Shown in pieces: positions 56,142 through 64,000 of a DNA stretch of 64,000 nt. The position numbers and the translations under genes are program-made. The stretch's first letter is position 1. Each line of letters begins with the position of its first letter. The DNA comes from Bradyrhizobium elkanii USDA 76 (GTDB lineage Bacteria > Pseudomonadota > Alphaproteobacteria > Rhizobiales > Xanthobacteraceae): NCBI RefSeq assembly GCF_023278185.1, contig NZ_CP066356.1, positions 2,224,001 through 2,288,000 on the forward strand, read 5' to 3'. A model generated the notes under the pieces. It ran no database searches and had not been told where the DNA came from. It worked only from the letters and a program-made list of their open reading frames with translations.

Positions 56142-57029
56142 GTGCCGGCGCTGATTGAAGAAGGGCGTGCCAAGGTCAACCTGACGCTGAAGGTTGTCGG
56201 GCGGCGCGTCGATGGGTTTCATGACCTCGAGAGCGTCGTCGCGTTTGCCGATTGCGCCGACCGCCTGACGCTCGAGCCGGGACCCGAGCTGTCGCTTTCG
56301 ATGGCGGGGCCGCTGGCCGATGCCTGCGGCGACACATCGGACAATCTGGTGCTCAAGGCGGCGCGGCTGCTCGGCGAGCGGGTCGCGGACCTCGAGGTCG
56401 GCCACTTCACGCTGGAGAAGGTGCTGCCCGTTGCGGCCGGCATCGGCGGCGGCTCGGCGGACGCCGCGGCGGCGCTGCGGCTGTTGGCGCGGCTCAACGA
56501 GCTCTCGCTCGACGATAGCAGGATCATGGAGGTCGCGCTGCAGACCGGCGCCGACGTGCCGGTATGCGTCGCCTCGCGCGCCTGCGACATGACCGGCGTC
56601 GGCGAAGGCTTGCTGCCGCTCGACCTGCCGAAAATGCCGTGCGTGCTGGTCAATCCGCGCGTGCCGGTTGCGACCAGGGACGTCTTCAATGCGCTCGGCC
56701 TGCGCAATGGCGAGCTGCTGATCGGCGCCACCGATGTCGTGATGCAGGCGCCGTCATGGCCGGAAGCCGGCCGCGCGATCGACGATTGGATCGCGGCGCT
56801 GGAGCGCGGCACCAACGATCTCGAAGGCCCCGCGGCGCGCATCGAGCCCGTCATCAGTGATGTGTTATTCGCGCTGCGTGAGACCAGGGACGTTCGTCTG
56901 GTGCGTATGTCGGGCTCCGGCGCGACCTGCTTTGCCGTGTTCGGAACCGACGCCGACGCCGAGGCCGCCGGCGAACAGCTCCGCGCCGCGCATCCCGGCT
57001 GGTGGGTGCATGCGGGTGCGTTGAGCTAG
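56142..57029 (+). CDS. ispE: 4-(cytidine-5'-diphospho)-2-C-methyl-D-erythritol kinase
   Basis: 295 aa GHMP kinase of the MEP isoprenoid pathway. It starts with GTG at 56142 (MPALIEEGRAKVNLTLKVVG). GRAKVNLTLKVVGRRVDGFH and the phosphate loop LPVAAGIGGGSADAAAALRL are diagnostic, and the third motif is MSGSGATCFAVF. It phosphorylates CDP-methylerythritol. It is followed directly by a (TC)17 tract. Confidence 0.95.
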   Translation: MPALIEEGRAKVNLTLKVVGRRVDGFHDLESVVAFADCADRLTLEPGPELSLSMAGPLADACGDTSDNLVLKAARLLGERVADLEVGHFTLEKVLPVAAGIGGGSADAAAALRLLARLNELSLDDSRIMEVALQTGADVPVCVASRACDMTGVGEGLLPLDLPKMPCVLVNPRVPVATRDVFNALGLRNGELLIGATDVVMQAPSWPEAGRAIDDWIAALERGTNDLEGPAARIEPVISDVLFALRETRDVRLVRMSGSGATCFAVFGTDADAEAAGEQLRAAHPGWWVHAGALS

Positions 57030-57037
57030 GGTACTCG

Positions 57038-57183
<146 letters not shown>

Positions 57184-57217
57184 GGAGTCTGACTCACTGA
57201 CCGTGCCACCTATTCGG

Positions 57218-57353
57218 TGTCGTCCCCGCCTGGTGCGCAATTGCGCACGGGAGCAGGGACCATAACCACAGGCAGTCATTGTTGAGTGACGCCCGAACGA
57301 CGAGTCCCGTTCACAATATCCGCCGCGGAGTATGGGTCCCTGCTTTCGCAGGG
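57218..57353 (+). repeat. Long direct repeat, copy 1 (~140 bp)
   Basis: It includes GTGCGCAATTGCGCACGGG, ACCATAACCAC, GTCATTGTTG, GACGAGTCCCGTTCACAA and GGAGTATGGGTCCCTGC. The copy at 60813 has the same blocks in the same order and orientation. The rest of the 57030-57507 gap holds no gene. Confidence 0.85.
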
Positions 57354-57507
57354 CATTTGCGGCATCATCCCGCCTCAACGCCGGGCAGCCTTGCGGGGCC
57401 ATTGCTTGGCAAGCCAGACCCCGTTTGCCATAACAGCATGAAACAACAACGTTGCGCGTGCGGGGCCGTTCGGAATCCGCCTGCAGCCGAAGAGCCGGGA
57501 GGATGCC

Positions 57508-58434
57508 ATGGCCAATATCCGAGTTCTCGCCACCGATCTGGAGTTTCCCGAAGGTCCGGTCGTCATGCCCGACGGTTCGGTCGTACTGGTCGAAATCCGC
57601 GGCCAGCGACTGACGCGGGTCTATCCCGACGGGCGCAAGGAGATCGTCGCCAAGGTGCCGGGCGGCCCGAACGGCGCGGCGCTCGGTCCCGACGGCAAGA
57701 TGTACATCTGCAACAATGGCGGCTTCTCTTGGATTCCGACGCGCAACATGATCATGCCGGGACCGCAGCCGGAGGATTATCTCGGCGGCTCGATCCAGCG
57801 CGTCGATCTGCAGTCCGGCAAGGTCGAAACAGTTGTGACGAAATGCGGCGAGCATGAGCTGCGCGGGCCGAATGATCTGGTGTTCGACAGGCAGGGCGGC
57901 CTGTGGTTCTCCGATCTCGGCAAGCGCCGCGCCCGCGACATGGATGTCGGCGCGTTCTATTATCTGAAGCCCGGCATGAACGAGATCGTCGAGGCCGTGC
58001 ACGGCATCCTGCCGGCCAATGGCATCGGCCTGTCGCCGGACGAGAAGACCGTCTACATCGCGGAGACGCCGACCGCGCGGCTGTGGGCGTATGAAGTTTC
58101 AGAGCCCGGCACCGTCAAGCCGCGCGACGTGATCTATCGCGGCGAACGCGGCAAGCCGATCGCCGGCCTCGGCGGCTACCAGATGTTCGACTCGCTCGCC
58201 GTTGAAGCGAACGGCAATGTCTGCGTCGCGACGCTGGTCTCGGGCTGCATCTCGGTAATCGCGCCCGATGGCACCGTGGTCGAGCAGGTGCCGACCGGCG
58301 ACCGCGTCACCACCAACATCGCCTTCGGGGGCCCCGATCTGAAGACCGCCTACATCACGCTGTCGGGCAAGGGCGAGCTGATCGCGATGGACTGGCCGCG
58401 GCCGGGATTGCCGCTGAACTTTCTGAACAAGTGA
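57508..58434 (+). CDS. SMP-30/gluconolactonase family protein
   Basis: 308 aa six-bladed beta-propeller lactonase. Divalent-metal ligand positions are suggested by FPEGPVVMPDGSVVLVEIRG and GLWFSDLGKRRARDMDVGAF. Blade repeats include NGIGLSPDEKTVYIAETPTA, GNVCVATLVSGCISVIAPDG and VTTNIAFGGPDLKTAYITLS. Substrate is probably a sugar or other lactone. It is the first of three plus-strand genes (with GNAT and GMC) flanked by direct repeats. Confidence 0.9.
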   Translation: MANIRVLATDLEFPEGPVVMPDGSVVLVEIRGQRLTRVYPDGRKEIVAKVPGGPNGAALGPDGKMYICNNGGFSWIPTRNMIMPGPQPEDYLGGSIQRVDLQSGKVETVVTKCGEHELRGPNDLVFDRQGGLWFSDLGKRRARDMDVGAFYYLKPGMNEIVEAVHGILPANGIGLSPDEKTVYIAETPTARLWAYEVSEPGTVKPRDVIYRGERGKPIAGLGGYQMFDSLAVEANGNVCVATLVSGCISVIAPDGTVVEQVPTGDRVTTNIAFGGPDLKTAYITLSGKGELIAMDWPRPGLPLNFLNK

Positions 58435-58454
58435 CGATTGCGCAAAAGCGCAGT

Positions 58455-58495
58455 CGTCATTCCGGGTTCGATGCTGCGCATCGCCCCGGAATGAC
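58455..58495. repeat. Intergenic repeat (CGTCATTCCGG family, short)
   Basis: CGTCATTCCGGGTTCGATGC and GCATCGCCCCGGAATGACA, a perfect-ended short member in the 80-bp gap before the GNAT gene. Confidence 0.8.
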
Positions 58496-58514
58496 AAAGA
58501 TGGAGAGATCTCGA

Positions 58515-59108
58515 ATGCCCTGGCTTGAACCGGTCACCCTTCGCGGCGCGCATGCGCGGCTGGAGCCGTTGTCACACGATCATTGCGACGGGCTGGTCGA
58601 CGCGGTGAAGGACGGCGAGCTGTCAAAGCTCTGGTACACCGCGATCCCGCAGCCGGAGAACATGGCCAAGGAGATCGACCGCCGGCTCGGCCTGCAAAAG
58701 GCCGGATCGATGCTGCCGTTCACGGTGTTCGACGCCGATGGGCGGATCTCGGGCATGACGACCTACATGAACGTCGACACGCCCAACCGTCGCGTCGAGA
58801 TCGGTTCGACCTGGTACGCCAAGCGTGTGCAGCGCAGCGCGGTCAACACGCAGTGCAAATTGCTGCTGCTCACCCATGCCTTCGAGAAGCTCGACTGCAT
58901 CGCAGTCGAGTTCCGCACGCATTTCTTCAATCACCAGAGCCGGCGCGGCATCGAGCGTCTGGGTGCGAAGCAGGATGGCATCCTGCGCAGCCATCAGATC
59001 GCGCCCAACGGCACGTTGCGCGACACCGTGGTTTACAGCATCATCGCCAGCGAATGGCCGACGGTGAAGGCGCATCTGACCTATCAACTCAACGAAAAGC
59101 CGCGCTGA
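58515..59108 (+). CDS. GNAT family N-acetyltransferase
   Basis: 197 aa. The ATG at 58515 has GGAGAG seven bases upstream and yields MPWLEPVTLRGAHARLEPLS, the typical RimJ/RimL-like beginning. Acetyl-CoA/core strands include GSMLPFTVFDADGRISGMTT, VEIGSTWYAKRVQRSAVNTQ and AVEFRTHFFNHQSRRGIERL. The acceptor could be a protein N-terminus or an aminoacyl compound; unknown. It lies 80 bp after the SMP-30 gene and 28 bp before the GMC gene. Confidence 0.85.
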   Translation: MPWLEPVTLRGAHARLEPLSHDHCDGLVDAVKDGELSKLWYTAIPQPENMAKEIDRRLGLQKAGSMLPFTVFDADGRISGMTTYMNVDTPNRRVEIGSTWYAKRVQRSAVNTQCKLLLLTHAFEKLDCIAVEFRTHFFNHQSRRGIERLGAKQDGILRSHQIAPNGTLRDTVVYSIIASEWPTVKAHLTYQLNEKPR

Positions 59109-59136
59109 CACGATAGTCGGCGCCAGAAACGAGACG

Positions 59137-60780
59137 ATGGAAACGTTCGATTATGTGATCATCGGCGCAGGCTCCGCCGGGAGCGTGCTGACCAACCGGT
59201 TGAGTGAAGACGCGGGCACCAGAGTGTGCGTGCTCGAGGCGGGGCCGAGCGACTGGCATCCCTACATCCATCTGCCGGCCGGCTTCATCAAGACCTTCCA
59301 TATGAAGAGCGTGAACTGGGCCTATCAGCAGGAGGTGGGTCCCTACACCGGCGGGCGCAGCATCTATGCGCCGCGCGGCAAGACGCTCGGCGGTTCGTCC
59401 TCGATCAACGGCCACATTTATAATCGCGGCCAGCGCCAGGATTTCGACACCTGGGCGCAGCTCGGCAATCGCGGCTGGGGCTATCCCGACGTGCTGCCCT
59501 ATTTCCGGCGCATGGAGAGAAGGGTCGGCGAGGGCGACGACACCTATCGCGGCCGCGACGGCAACCTCACCGTCACCACGATGGACTGGCAGGACCCGCT
59601 CTGCGAGGCCTTCATGGCGGGCGCGGTCAGCCTCGGCATTCCGCGCAATCCCGATTACAACGGCCAGATCCAGGAGGGCGTGTCGTACTGCCAGCGCACC
59701 ATCCTGAACGGCCGCCGGGTCAGCGCCGCGACCGCCTTCCTGCATCCGGCGCGGCGGCGGCCCAATGTCGACGTACGCACGCATGCCCATGTCACCGGCA
59801 TCATCTTCGAGGGCAAGCGCGCGGTCGGCGTGCGCTACAACCGCGGCGGCAAGCACGGCGATCCCCTGGAGATCCGCGCCACCAAGGAAGTCATCCTCTC
59901 CGGCGGTGCCTACAACTCGCCGCAACTGTTGCAGCTCTCCGGCGTCGGCGCGCCCGAGCTGTTGCAGGCGCACGGCATCGAGGTGCGCCACGCGCTCCCC
60001 GGCGTCGGTGAGGGCCTGCAGGATCACTACGCGCCGCGCTCGGTGGCGCGGGTCAAGAATATCAGGACCATCAACGAGCTTCGCCGCGGCTTCAGCCTGT
60101 GGGGCGAGGCGATCAAATGGGCGACGACACGGCGCGGCCTGCTGTCGCTGTCGCCGACCATGGTCTACTGCTTCTGGCATTCCGGCGAGACCACGGAGAG
60201 CTCCGACCTGCAGCTCACCTTCACGCCGGCGAGCTACAAGGAAGGCGTGCAGGGCCAGCTCGAGGACGAGCCCGGCATGACGGTGGCGTCATGGCAGCAG
60301 CGGCCGGAGAGCCGCGGCTATGTCCGGATCCGTTCGGCCGATCCGTTCGCGCCGCCGATCATCCAGACCAACTACCTCGCCGAGGAGATCGACCGCCGCG
60401 TCGTCGTCGCCGGCATGAAGCTGGCGCGCCGGCTGCTCGCCTCCGAGCCGCTCAGTCCGTATTACGCCTATGAGGACTTTCCGGGTCCGAAGGTCACGAG
60501 CGACGACGAATTGCTCGCGGCCGCGACCCAGCGCGGCACCACCACCTTCCATCCCGGCTGCACCTGCCGGATGGGTCCGGCCGACGCGCCGTGGGCCGTG
60601 GTCGACGATCAGCTTCGGGTCCATGGCATGGAGGGCCTGCGCGTGATCGACGCCTCGATCATGCCGCGGATGATCTCGGCCAATCTCAACGCCTCGACCT
60701 TGATGATCGCCGACAAGGCCTCCGACATGATCCGCGGCAAGGCGCCGGAGGCGGCCGCGAAGCTGCCGGAGTATGCGTGA
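59137..60780 (+). CDS. GMC family oxidoreductase
   Basis: 547 aa FAD-dependent alcohol dehydrogenase/oxidase of the choline-dehydrogenase type. The Rossmann motif is IIGAGSAGSVLTNRLSED, GMC signature 1 is GKTLGGSSSINGHIYNRG and signature 2 ILSGGAYNSPQLLQLSGVG. Near the C-terminus are the His/Cys region TFHPGCTCRMGP and the second catalytic position in ASIMPRMISANLNASTLMIA. Substrate is unknown, but the lactonase upstream suggests a linked oxidation-lactone step, which is inference. Confidence 0.9.
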   Translation: METFDYVIIGAGSAGSVLTNRLSEDAGTRVCVLEAGPSDWHPYIHLPAGFIKTFHMKSVNWAYQQEVGPYTGGRSIYAPRGKTLGGSSSINGHIYNRGQRQDFDTWAQLGNRGWGYPDVLPYFRRMERRVGEGDDTYRGRDGNLTVTTMDWQDPLCEAFMAGAVSLGIPRNPDYNGQIQEGVSYCQRTILNGRRVSAATAFLHPARRRPNVDVRTHAHVTGIIFEGKRAVGVRYNRGGKHGDPLEIRATKEVILSGGAYNSPQLLQLSGVGAPELLQAHGIEVRHALPGVGEGLQDHYAPRSVARVKNIRTINELRRGFSLWGEAIKWATTRRGLLSLSPTMVYCFWHSGETTESSDLQLTFTPASYKEGVQGQLEDEPGMTVASWQQRPESRGYVRIRSADPFAPPIIQTNYLAEEIDRRVVVAGMKLARRLLASEPLSPYYAYEDFPGPKVTSDDELLAAATQRGTTTFHPGCTCRMGPADAPWAVVDDQLRVHGMEGLRVIDASIMPRMISANLNASTLMIADKASDMIRGKAPEAAAKLPEYA

Positions 60781-60812
60781 GGGGACTAATGCGTACGACG
60801 ATAATCGTTCAG

Positions 60813-60955
60813 CGTCGTCCCGGCCTAGTGCGCAATTGCGCACGGGGGCCGGGATCCATAACCACCGATGGTCATTGTTGCGCGCTGGTGGAATGACGAG
60901 TCCCGTCCACAACATCCGCCACGGAGTATGGGTCCCGGCTTTCGCCGGGACGACA
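60813..60955 (+). repeat. Long direct repeat, copy 2 (~140 bp)
   Basis: It has the same blocks as 57218: GTGCGCAATTGCGCACGGG, CCATAACCACC, GTCATTGTTG, GACGAGTCCCGTCCACAA, GGAGTATGGGTCCCGGC. Orientation matches, so the two copies are direct repeats around the 57.5-60.8 kb genes. Confidence 0.85.
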
Positions 60956-61007
60956 GCAGAGTGTGTGGCCGTTAGCTCCTCAGGATGACGGGACTAATAT
61001 CAGGAGC

Positions 61008-62510
61008 TCAGCCGTAGACGAACGCCTTGTCCTTGAGGTCGATCGCCGGGAATTCGTCCTTCTCGGCCCAGTAATCCTGGTTGTGCTGCCACTCCGGCTT
61101 GTCGCCGCGCTTCGGCAAGAGGTGCATGCCACGCATCATGTAGCCGGGGTTGAAGTTCTCCGGATCGATCCACGGCAGCAGCGGCATGTTGTGGTCTTCG
61201 GGGCGCAGTTCCGGCGTCACCTTGTTCGCGCCGGTCGCCTTCATGTGCTGCAGCAGGCGGCAGACGAAGTCGCCGACCAGGTCGACACGCAAGGTCCAGC
61301 TGGCGCGGAAATAGCCGAACACCCAGACGAGATTCGGCACGCCGGTGAACATCATGCCGCGATAGGTCACGGTATCGGCGAAGTCGAGCGGCTTGCCGTC
61401 GATCTCGAAGTCGATGCCGCCATTGGCGGAGAGGTGGAAGCCAGTCGCGGTGATGATAATGTCGGCCTCGAGCTGCTTGCCGGACTTGAGCAGGATGCCC
61501 GTCTCGGTGAAGCGGTCGATCTCGTCGGTGACGACCGACGCCTTGCCGCCCTTGATGGCGTGGAACAGGTCGGCATCCGGCACGAAGGCGATGCGCTGCC
61601 GCCACGGCCGGTAGCTCGGCGTGAAGTGGGTGGCGATGTCGTAGTCCTTGCCGAGAACGGCTTCGACCGCTGCCAGCAGGTCCTTCTTGGCGCCCTCGGG
61701 CTCGGCGAAGGTCCGCTTGGTGAAGGCGTCCTGCTCGAACAGGATCTTGCGGCGGGTGATCTCGTGGATCCAGTGCTCGTCGACCTGCAGCCTGCGGAGT
61801 TCCTCGGCGATCTCGATCGCGTTGCGGCCGGTGCGGAAATAGGTCGGCGAACGCTGCAGCATGGTGACATGGCTGGCGTCCTTGGCCATCGCCGGGATCA
61901 GGGTCGCGGCGGTGGCGCCGGAGCCGATCACGACCACGCGCTTGCCCTTGTAGTCGAGGTCGTCAGGCCAGGTCTGCGGATGCACGACCGTGCCCTTGAA
62001 CTTCGCCATGTCGGTCCATTCGGGCGTATAGCCCGCGTCGTGGCGGTAATAGCCCTGGCACATCCAGAAGAAGTTGGTGGTGAAGCGCAGCCGCTCGCCG
62101 GTATCGATGCGCGTCGCATCGATGGTCCAGAGATTGGTCTCGTTCGACCACTTCGCCGCGGTGATGGTGTGGCGATAGCGGATGTGGCGGGCGAGGTCGT
62201 TCTCCTCGATCACCTCGCCCATGTACTTCAGGATTTCGGCCGCGGTCGCGATCGGCGCGCTGGTCCACGGCTTGAAGCGATAGCCGAAGGTGTGCAGGTC
62301 GCTGTCGGAGCGGATGCCGGGATAGCGGTGGGTGGACCAGGTGCCGCCGAAAGTCTTCTGCGTCTCCAGCACCACGAAGCTGGTGCCGGGGCATTGCGTG
62401 GTGAGGTGGTAGGCGGCGCCGACGCCGGAGATGCCGGCGCCTGCGATCAGGACGTCGAAATGCTCTGTGGTGACGGGCTCGGCGGCGCGGATCTGGGTCT
62501 GGACGTTCAT
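61008..62510 (-). CDS. Flavin monooxygenase, Baeyer-Villiger type
   Basis: 500 aa. Two Rossmann motifs are GAGISGVG (FAD, residue ~22) and VVVIGSGATAATLIPAMA (NADPH). The Baeyer-Villiger fingerprint FxGxxxHxxxW(P/D) is satisfied by FKGTVVHPQTWPD. FGGTWSTHRYPGIRSDSDLH is the FAD/substrate region. It would insert oxygen next to a ketone carbonyl, or oxidise S/N atoms. It is downstream of a MoxR gene, but a terminator-like hairpin separates them. Confidence 0.9.
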   Translation of the reverse strand: MNVQTQIRAAEPVTTEHFDVLIAGAGISGVGAAYHLTTQCPGTSFVVLETQKTFGGTWSTHRYPGIRSDSDLHTFGYRFKPWTSAPIATAAEILKYMGEVIEENDLARHIRYRHTITAAKWSNETNLWTIDATRIDTGERLRFTTNFFWMCQGYYRHDAGYTPEWTDMAKFKGTVVHPQTWPDDLDYKGKRVVVIGSGATAATLIPAMAKDASHVTMLQRSPTYFRTGRNAIEIAEELRRLQVDEHWIHEITRRKILFEQDAFTKRTFAEPEGAKKDLLAAVEAVLGKDYDIATHFTPSYRPWRQRIAFVPDADLFHAIKGGKASVVTDEIDRFTETGILLKSGKQLEADIIITATGFHLSANGGIDFEIDGKPLDFADTVTYRGMMFTGVPNLVWVFGYFRASWTLRVDLVGDFVCRLLQHMKATGANKVTPELRPEDHNMPLLPWIDPENFNPGYMMRGMHLLPKRGDKPEWQHNQDYWAEKDEFPAIDLKDKAFVYG

Positions 62511-62560
62511 CTTCCCTGGTCTTCTTGCTTGTTGGCTTGTTTGTTGAGCTGCAGAAGCAA

Positions 62561-62586
62561 AACGCCGGAGCCGTCGCCCCGGCGTT
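62561..62586 (-). terminator. Terminator-like hairpin after the second MoxR gene
   Basis: AACGCCGG / CCGGCGTT with a 10-nt loop; on the minus strand the stem is followed by TTTTGCTTC. It should end the MoxR transcript before the monooxygenase gene. Confidence 0.7.
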
Positions 62587-62600
62587 TGCCGATATCGGAG

Positions 62601-63443
62601 CTAGACTTCGCGGCGGCTGAGGAAAGCCAGCCGCTCGAACAGATGCACGTCCTGCTCGTTCTTGAGCAGCGCGCCATGCAGCGGCGGGATCAGCTTGCGC
62701 GGATCGCGCTCGCGCAGCATCTCCGGCGTGATGTCCTCGTTCAACAGCAGCTTGAGCCAGTCGAGCAGCTCCGAGGTCGAGGGCTTCTTCTTCAGGCCCG
62801 GCACCTCGCGGACTTCGAAGAAGATCCGCAGCGCCTCTTCCACCAGGCGCTTCTTGATGCCGGGGAAGTGCACGTCGACGATCTTGCCCATCGTCTCGTT
62901 GTCGGGGAACTTGATGTAGTGGAAGAAGCAGCGGCGCAGGAAGGCGTCCGGCAGTTCCTTCTCGTTGTTCGACGTGATCATCACGATCGGGCGCAGCTTC
63001 GCCTTGATGGTCTCGCCGGTCTCGTAGACGTGGAATTCCATGCGGTCGAGTTCGAGCAGCAGATCGTTGGGGAATTCGATGTCGGCCTTGTCGATCTCGT
63101 CGATCAGCAGCACCGGGCGCTTCTCGTTGGTGAAGGCCTCCCACAGCTTGCCGCGCTTGATGTAGTTCTTGATGTCGGACACGCGGGCGTCGCCGAGCTG
63201 GCTGTCGCGCAGCCGGGACACCGCATCGTATTCGTAGAGGCCCTGCTGCGCCTTGGTGGTCGACTTGATGTGCCAGGTCAAAAGTGGCGCGTCGATCGCC
63301 TTGGCGACTTCCTCGGCCAGCACGGTCTTGCCGGTGCCGGGCTCGCCCTTCACCAGCAGCGGGCGCTCGAGCACGATGGCGGCATTGACGGCGACCTTGA
63401 GGTCATCGGTGGCGACGTAGTCCTTGGTACCCGTGAATTTCAT
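62601..63443 (-). CDS. MoxR-type AAA+ ATPase (second copy)
   Basis: 280 aa. Walker A GEPGTGKT, the following LTWHIKSTTKAQQGLYEYDA, Walker B VLLIDEIDKADIEF and sensor RPIVMITSNNEKELPDAFLR. It belongs to the MoxR clade usually next to a VWA/CoxE-like gene; none is adjacent here, since a GGDEF gene lies upstream and the monooxygenase downstream. Sequence differs clearly from the other MoxR at 7887. The client is unknown. Confidence 0.9.
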   Translation of the reverse strand: MKFTGTKDYVATDDLKVAVNAAIVLERPLLVKGEPGTGKTVLAEEVAKAIDAPLLTWHIKSTTKAQQGLYEYDAVSRLRDSQLGDARVSDIKNYIKRGKLWEAFTNEKRPVLLIDEIDKADIEFPNDLLLELDRMEFHVYETGETIKAKLRPIVMITSNNEKELPDAFLRRCFFHYIKFPDNETMGKIVDVHFPGIKKRLVEEALRIFFEVREVPGLKKKPSTSELLDWLKLLLNEDITPEMLRERDPRKLIPPLHGALLKNEQDVHLFERLAFLSRREV

Positions 63444-63626
63444 CTATCTGTTTGCCTTGCTTCGTTCGTCGGCGGCCCGGGCCCCCACACGAAACGACCG
63501 CTCTCGCAGCGGTCGCATGTCCTCTCCGATATCTTGTCCGGTACAATTCTAATTGAAAAAGCCGGGCGGTCTAGCGCGGATTCCGCAGCGCAGCGGTACC
63601 CCGGACAGCGCCGGGCGCATAGTATG

Positions 63627-64000
63627 TCAGGCGTACTGTTTCCGTCCCGCGGAATGATTGTCACCCGCGAGCGACGAGGCCAGCACCGTGCGGTCGCGTC
63701 CCGAACGTTTCGCCTCATAGAGCGCGAGGTCGGCCCGGCCGAGCAGCTCGGTCTCGCTCGCGGTCGCGGCCGACCGGCTGGCGATCCCGAGGCTGATCGA
63801 AACCACGCCGCGGCGGGCGGCCGGATTGGCGATCGCCAGCGACCGCACCGTGAGGCGCATCGCTTCAGCGACCTTCAGTGCATCCTGCTCGCCGACGCCG
63901 GGCAGGATGATCGCGAATTCCTCGCCGCCATATCGCGCCGCCAGCGCGGTGGTGTTGGTGGTGGCGTCCGCGATCACGCGCGCCACGCGCCGCAGGCACT
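63627..64000 (-). CDS. GGDEF domain protein (5' end outside window)
   Basis: The 3' part of a diguanylate cyclase: about 124 C-terminal residues, running off the window end. The active-site motif is GGEEF in ARYGGEEFAIILPGVGEQDA, followed by the typical VSISLGIASRS and LLGRADLALYEAKRSGRDRT. The visible domain is catalytically intact, so it should make c-di-GMP. N-terminal sensor domains cannot be seen. Confidence 0.9.
   Translation of the reverse strand, partial: CLRRVARVIADATTNTTALAARYGGEEFAIILPGVGEQDALKVAEAMRLTVRSLAIANPAARRGVVSISLGIASRSAATASETELLGRADLALYEAKRSGRDRTVLASSLAGDNHSAGRKQYA

Overview
The window is GC-rich, densely coded alphaproteobacterial chromosome, most likely Bradyrhizobium or a very close relative. 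The evidence is a fused cytochrome b/c1 gene (fbcH) behind a Rieske gene, a fused trpE(G) anthranilate synthase behind a short Trp-codon leader peptide, a CcrM-type GANTC methylase, an alphaproteobacterial Zur-type operator, and many copies of the intergenic palindromic repeats common in that genus. I see no phage, transposase, CRISPR, rRNA or tRNA gene. Nearly all genes look like core chromosomal genes, so most interest lies in unusual variants and regulatory sites.

Layout. 1-1.9 kb: a ZnuD-like TonB-dependent receptor (cut by the window edge) and a DUF2946 protein behind a perfect Zur-type palindrome. 1.9-8.9 kb: a minus-strand MoxR system (MoxR ATPase, DUF58, BatA/DUF4159 fusion, second VWA/amidotransferase-like membrane protein). 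9.1-12.7 kb: five plus-strand genes joined by 4-nt overlaps (DUF1285, NUDIX CoA pyrophosphatase, DUF6111, CCA/poly(A) polymerase, TauE/SafE). 12.8-16.3 kb: minus-strand DUF2158, then trmL-queE-queD-family-hemF-HAD. 16.6-19.3 kb: petA-fbcH (cytochrome bc1) with a strong terminator. 19.4-24.3 kb: dienelactone hydrolase, extradiol-dioxygenase-like VOC protein, trpL-attenuator-trpE(G), apt. 24.4-29 kb: two paralogous ParA-like ATPases, M48 protease, LemA, Rsm22-like methyltransferase. 29.1-35.4 kb: smc, DsbA-like, DciA-like and divergent mutY. 35.5-41 kb: thioesterase, FAD monooxygenase, two GSTs, LysR regulator, SnoaL-like protein, small membrane protein. 41.2-42.5 kb: ccrM with two GANTC sites directly upstream and a CtrA-like box. 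42.7-51.7 kb: zinc metallopeptidase, moaB, MarR-GNAT fusion, small glycosyltransferase, radical SAM protein, VOC protein, rnhB, GT39-like membrane protein, uracil-DNA glycosylase. 51.9-57 kb: ETF-ubiquinone oxidoreductase, TPR protein, ispE. 57-61 kb: a (TC)17 tract and SMP-30, GNAT and GMC genes between two direct copies of a ~140-bp repeat. 61-64 kb: Baeyer-Villiger-type monooxygenase, a second MoxR ATPase and a truncated GGDEF gene.

Points most worth a second look: the Zur operator with its ZnuD-like receptor; a QueD-family enzyme whose catalytic Cys is replaced by a Glu-type motif; a family-4-like uracil-DNA glycosylase lacking two of four cluster cysteines; tandem ParA-like ATPases, one with an altered P-loop; a MoxR operon with three VWA-like proteins, one with a degraded metal site; and the ccrM and MarR-GNAT control regions.
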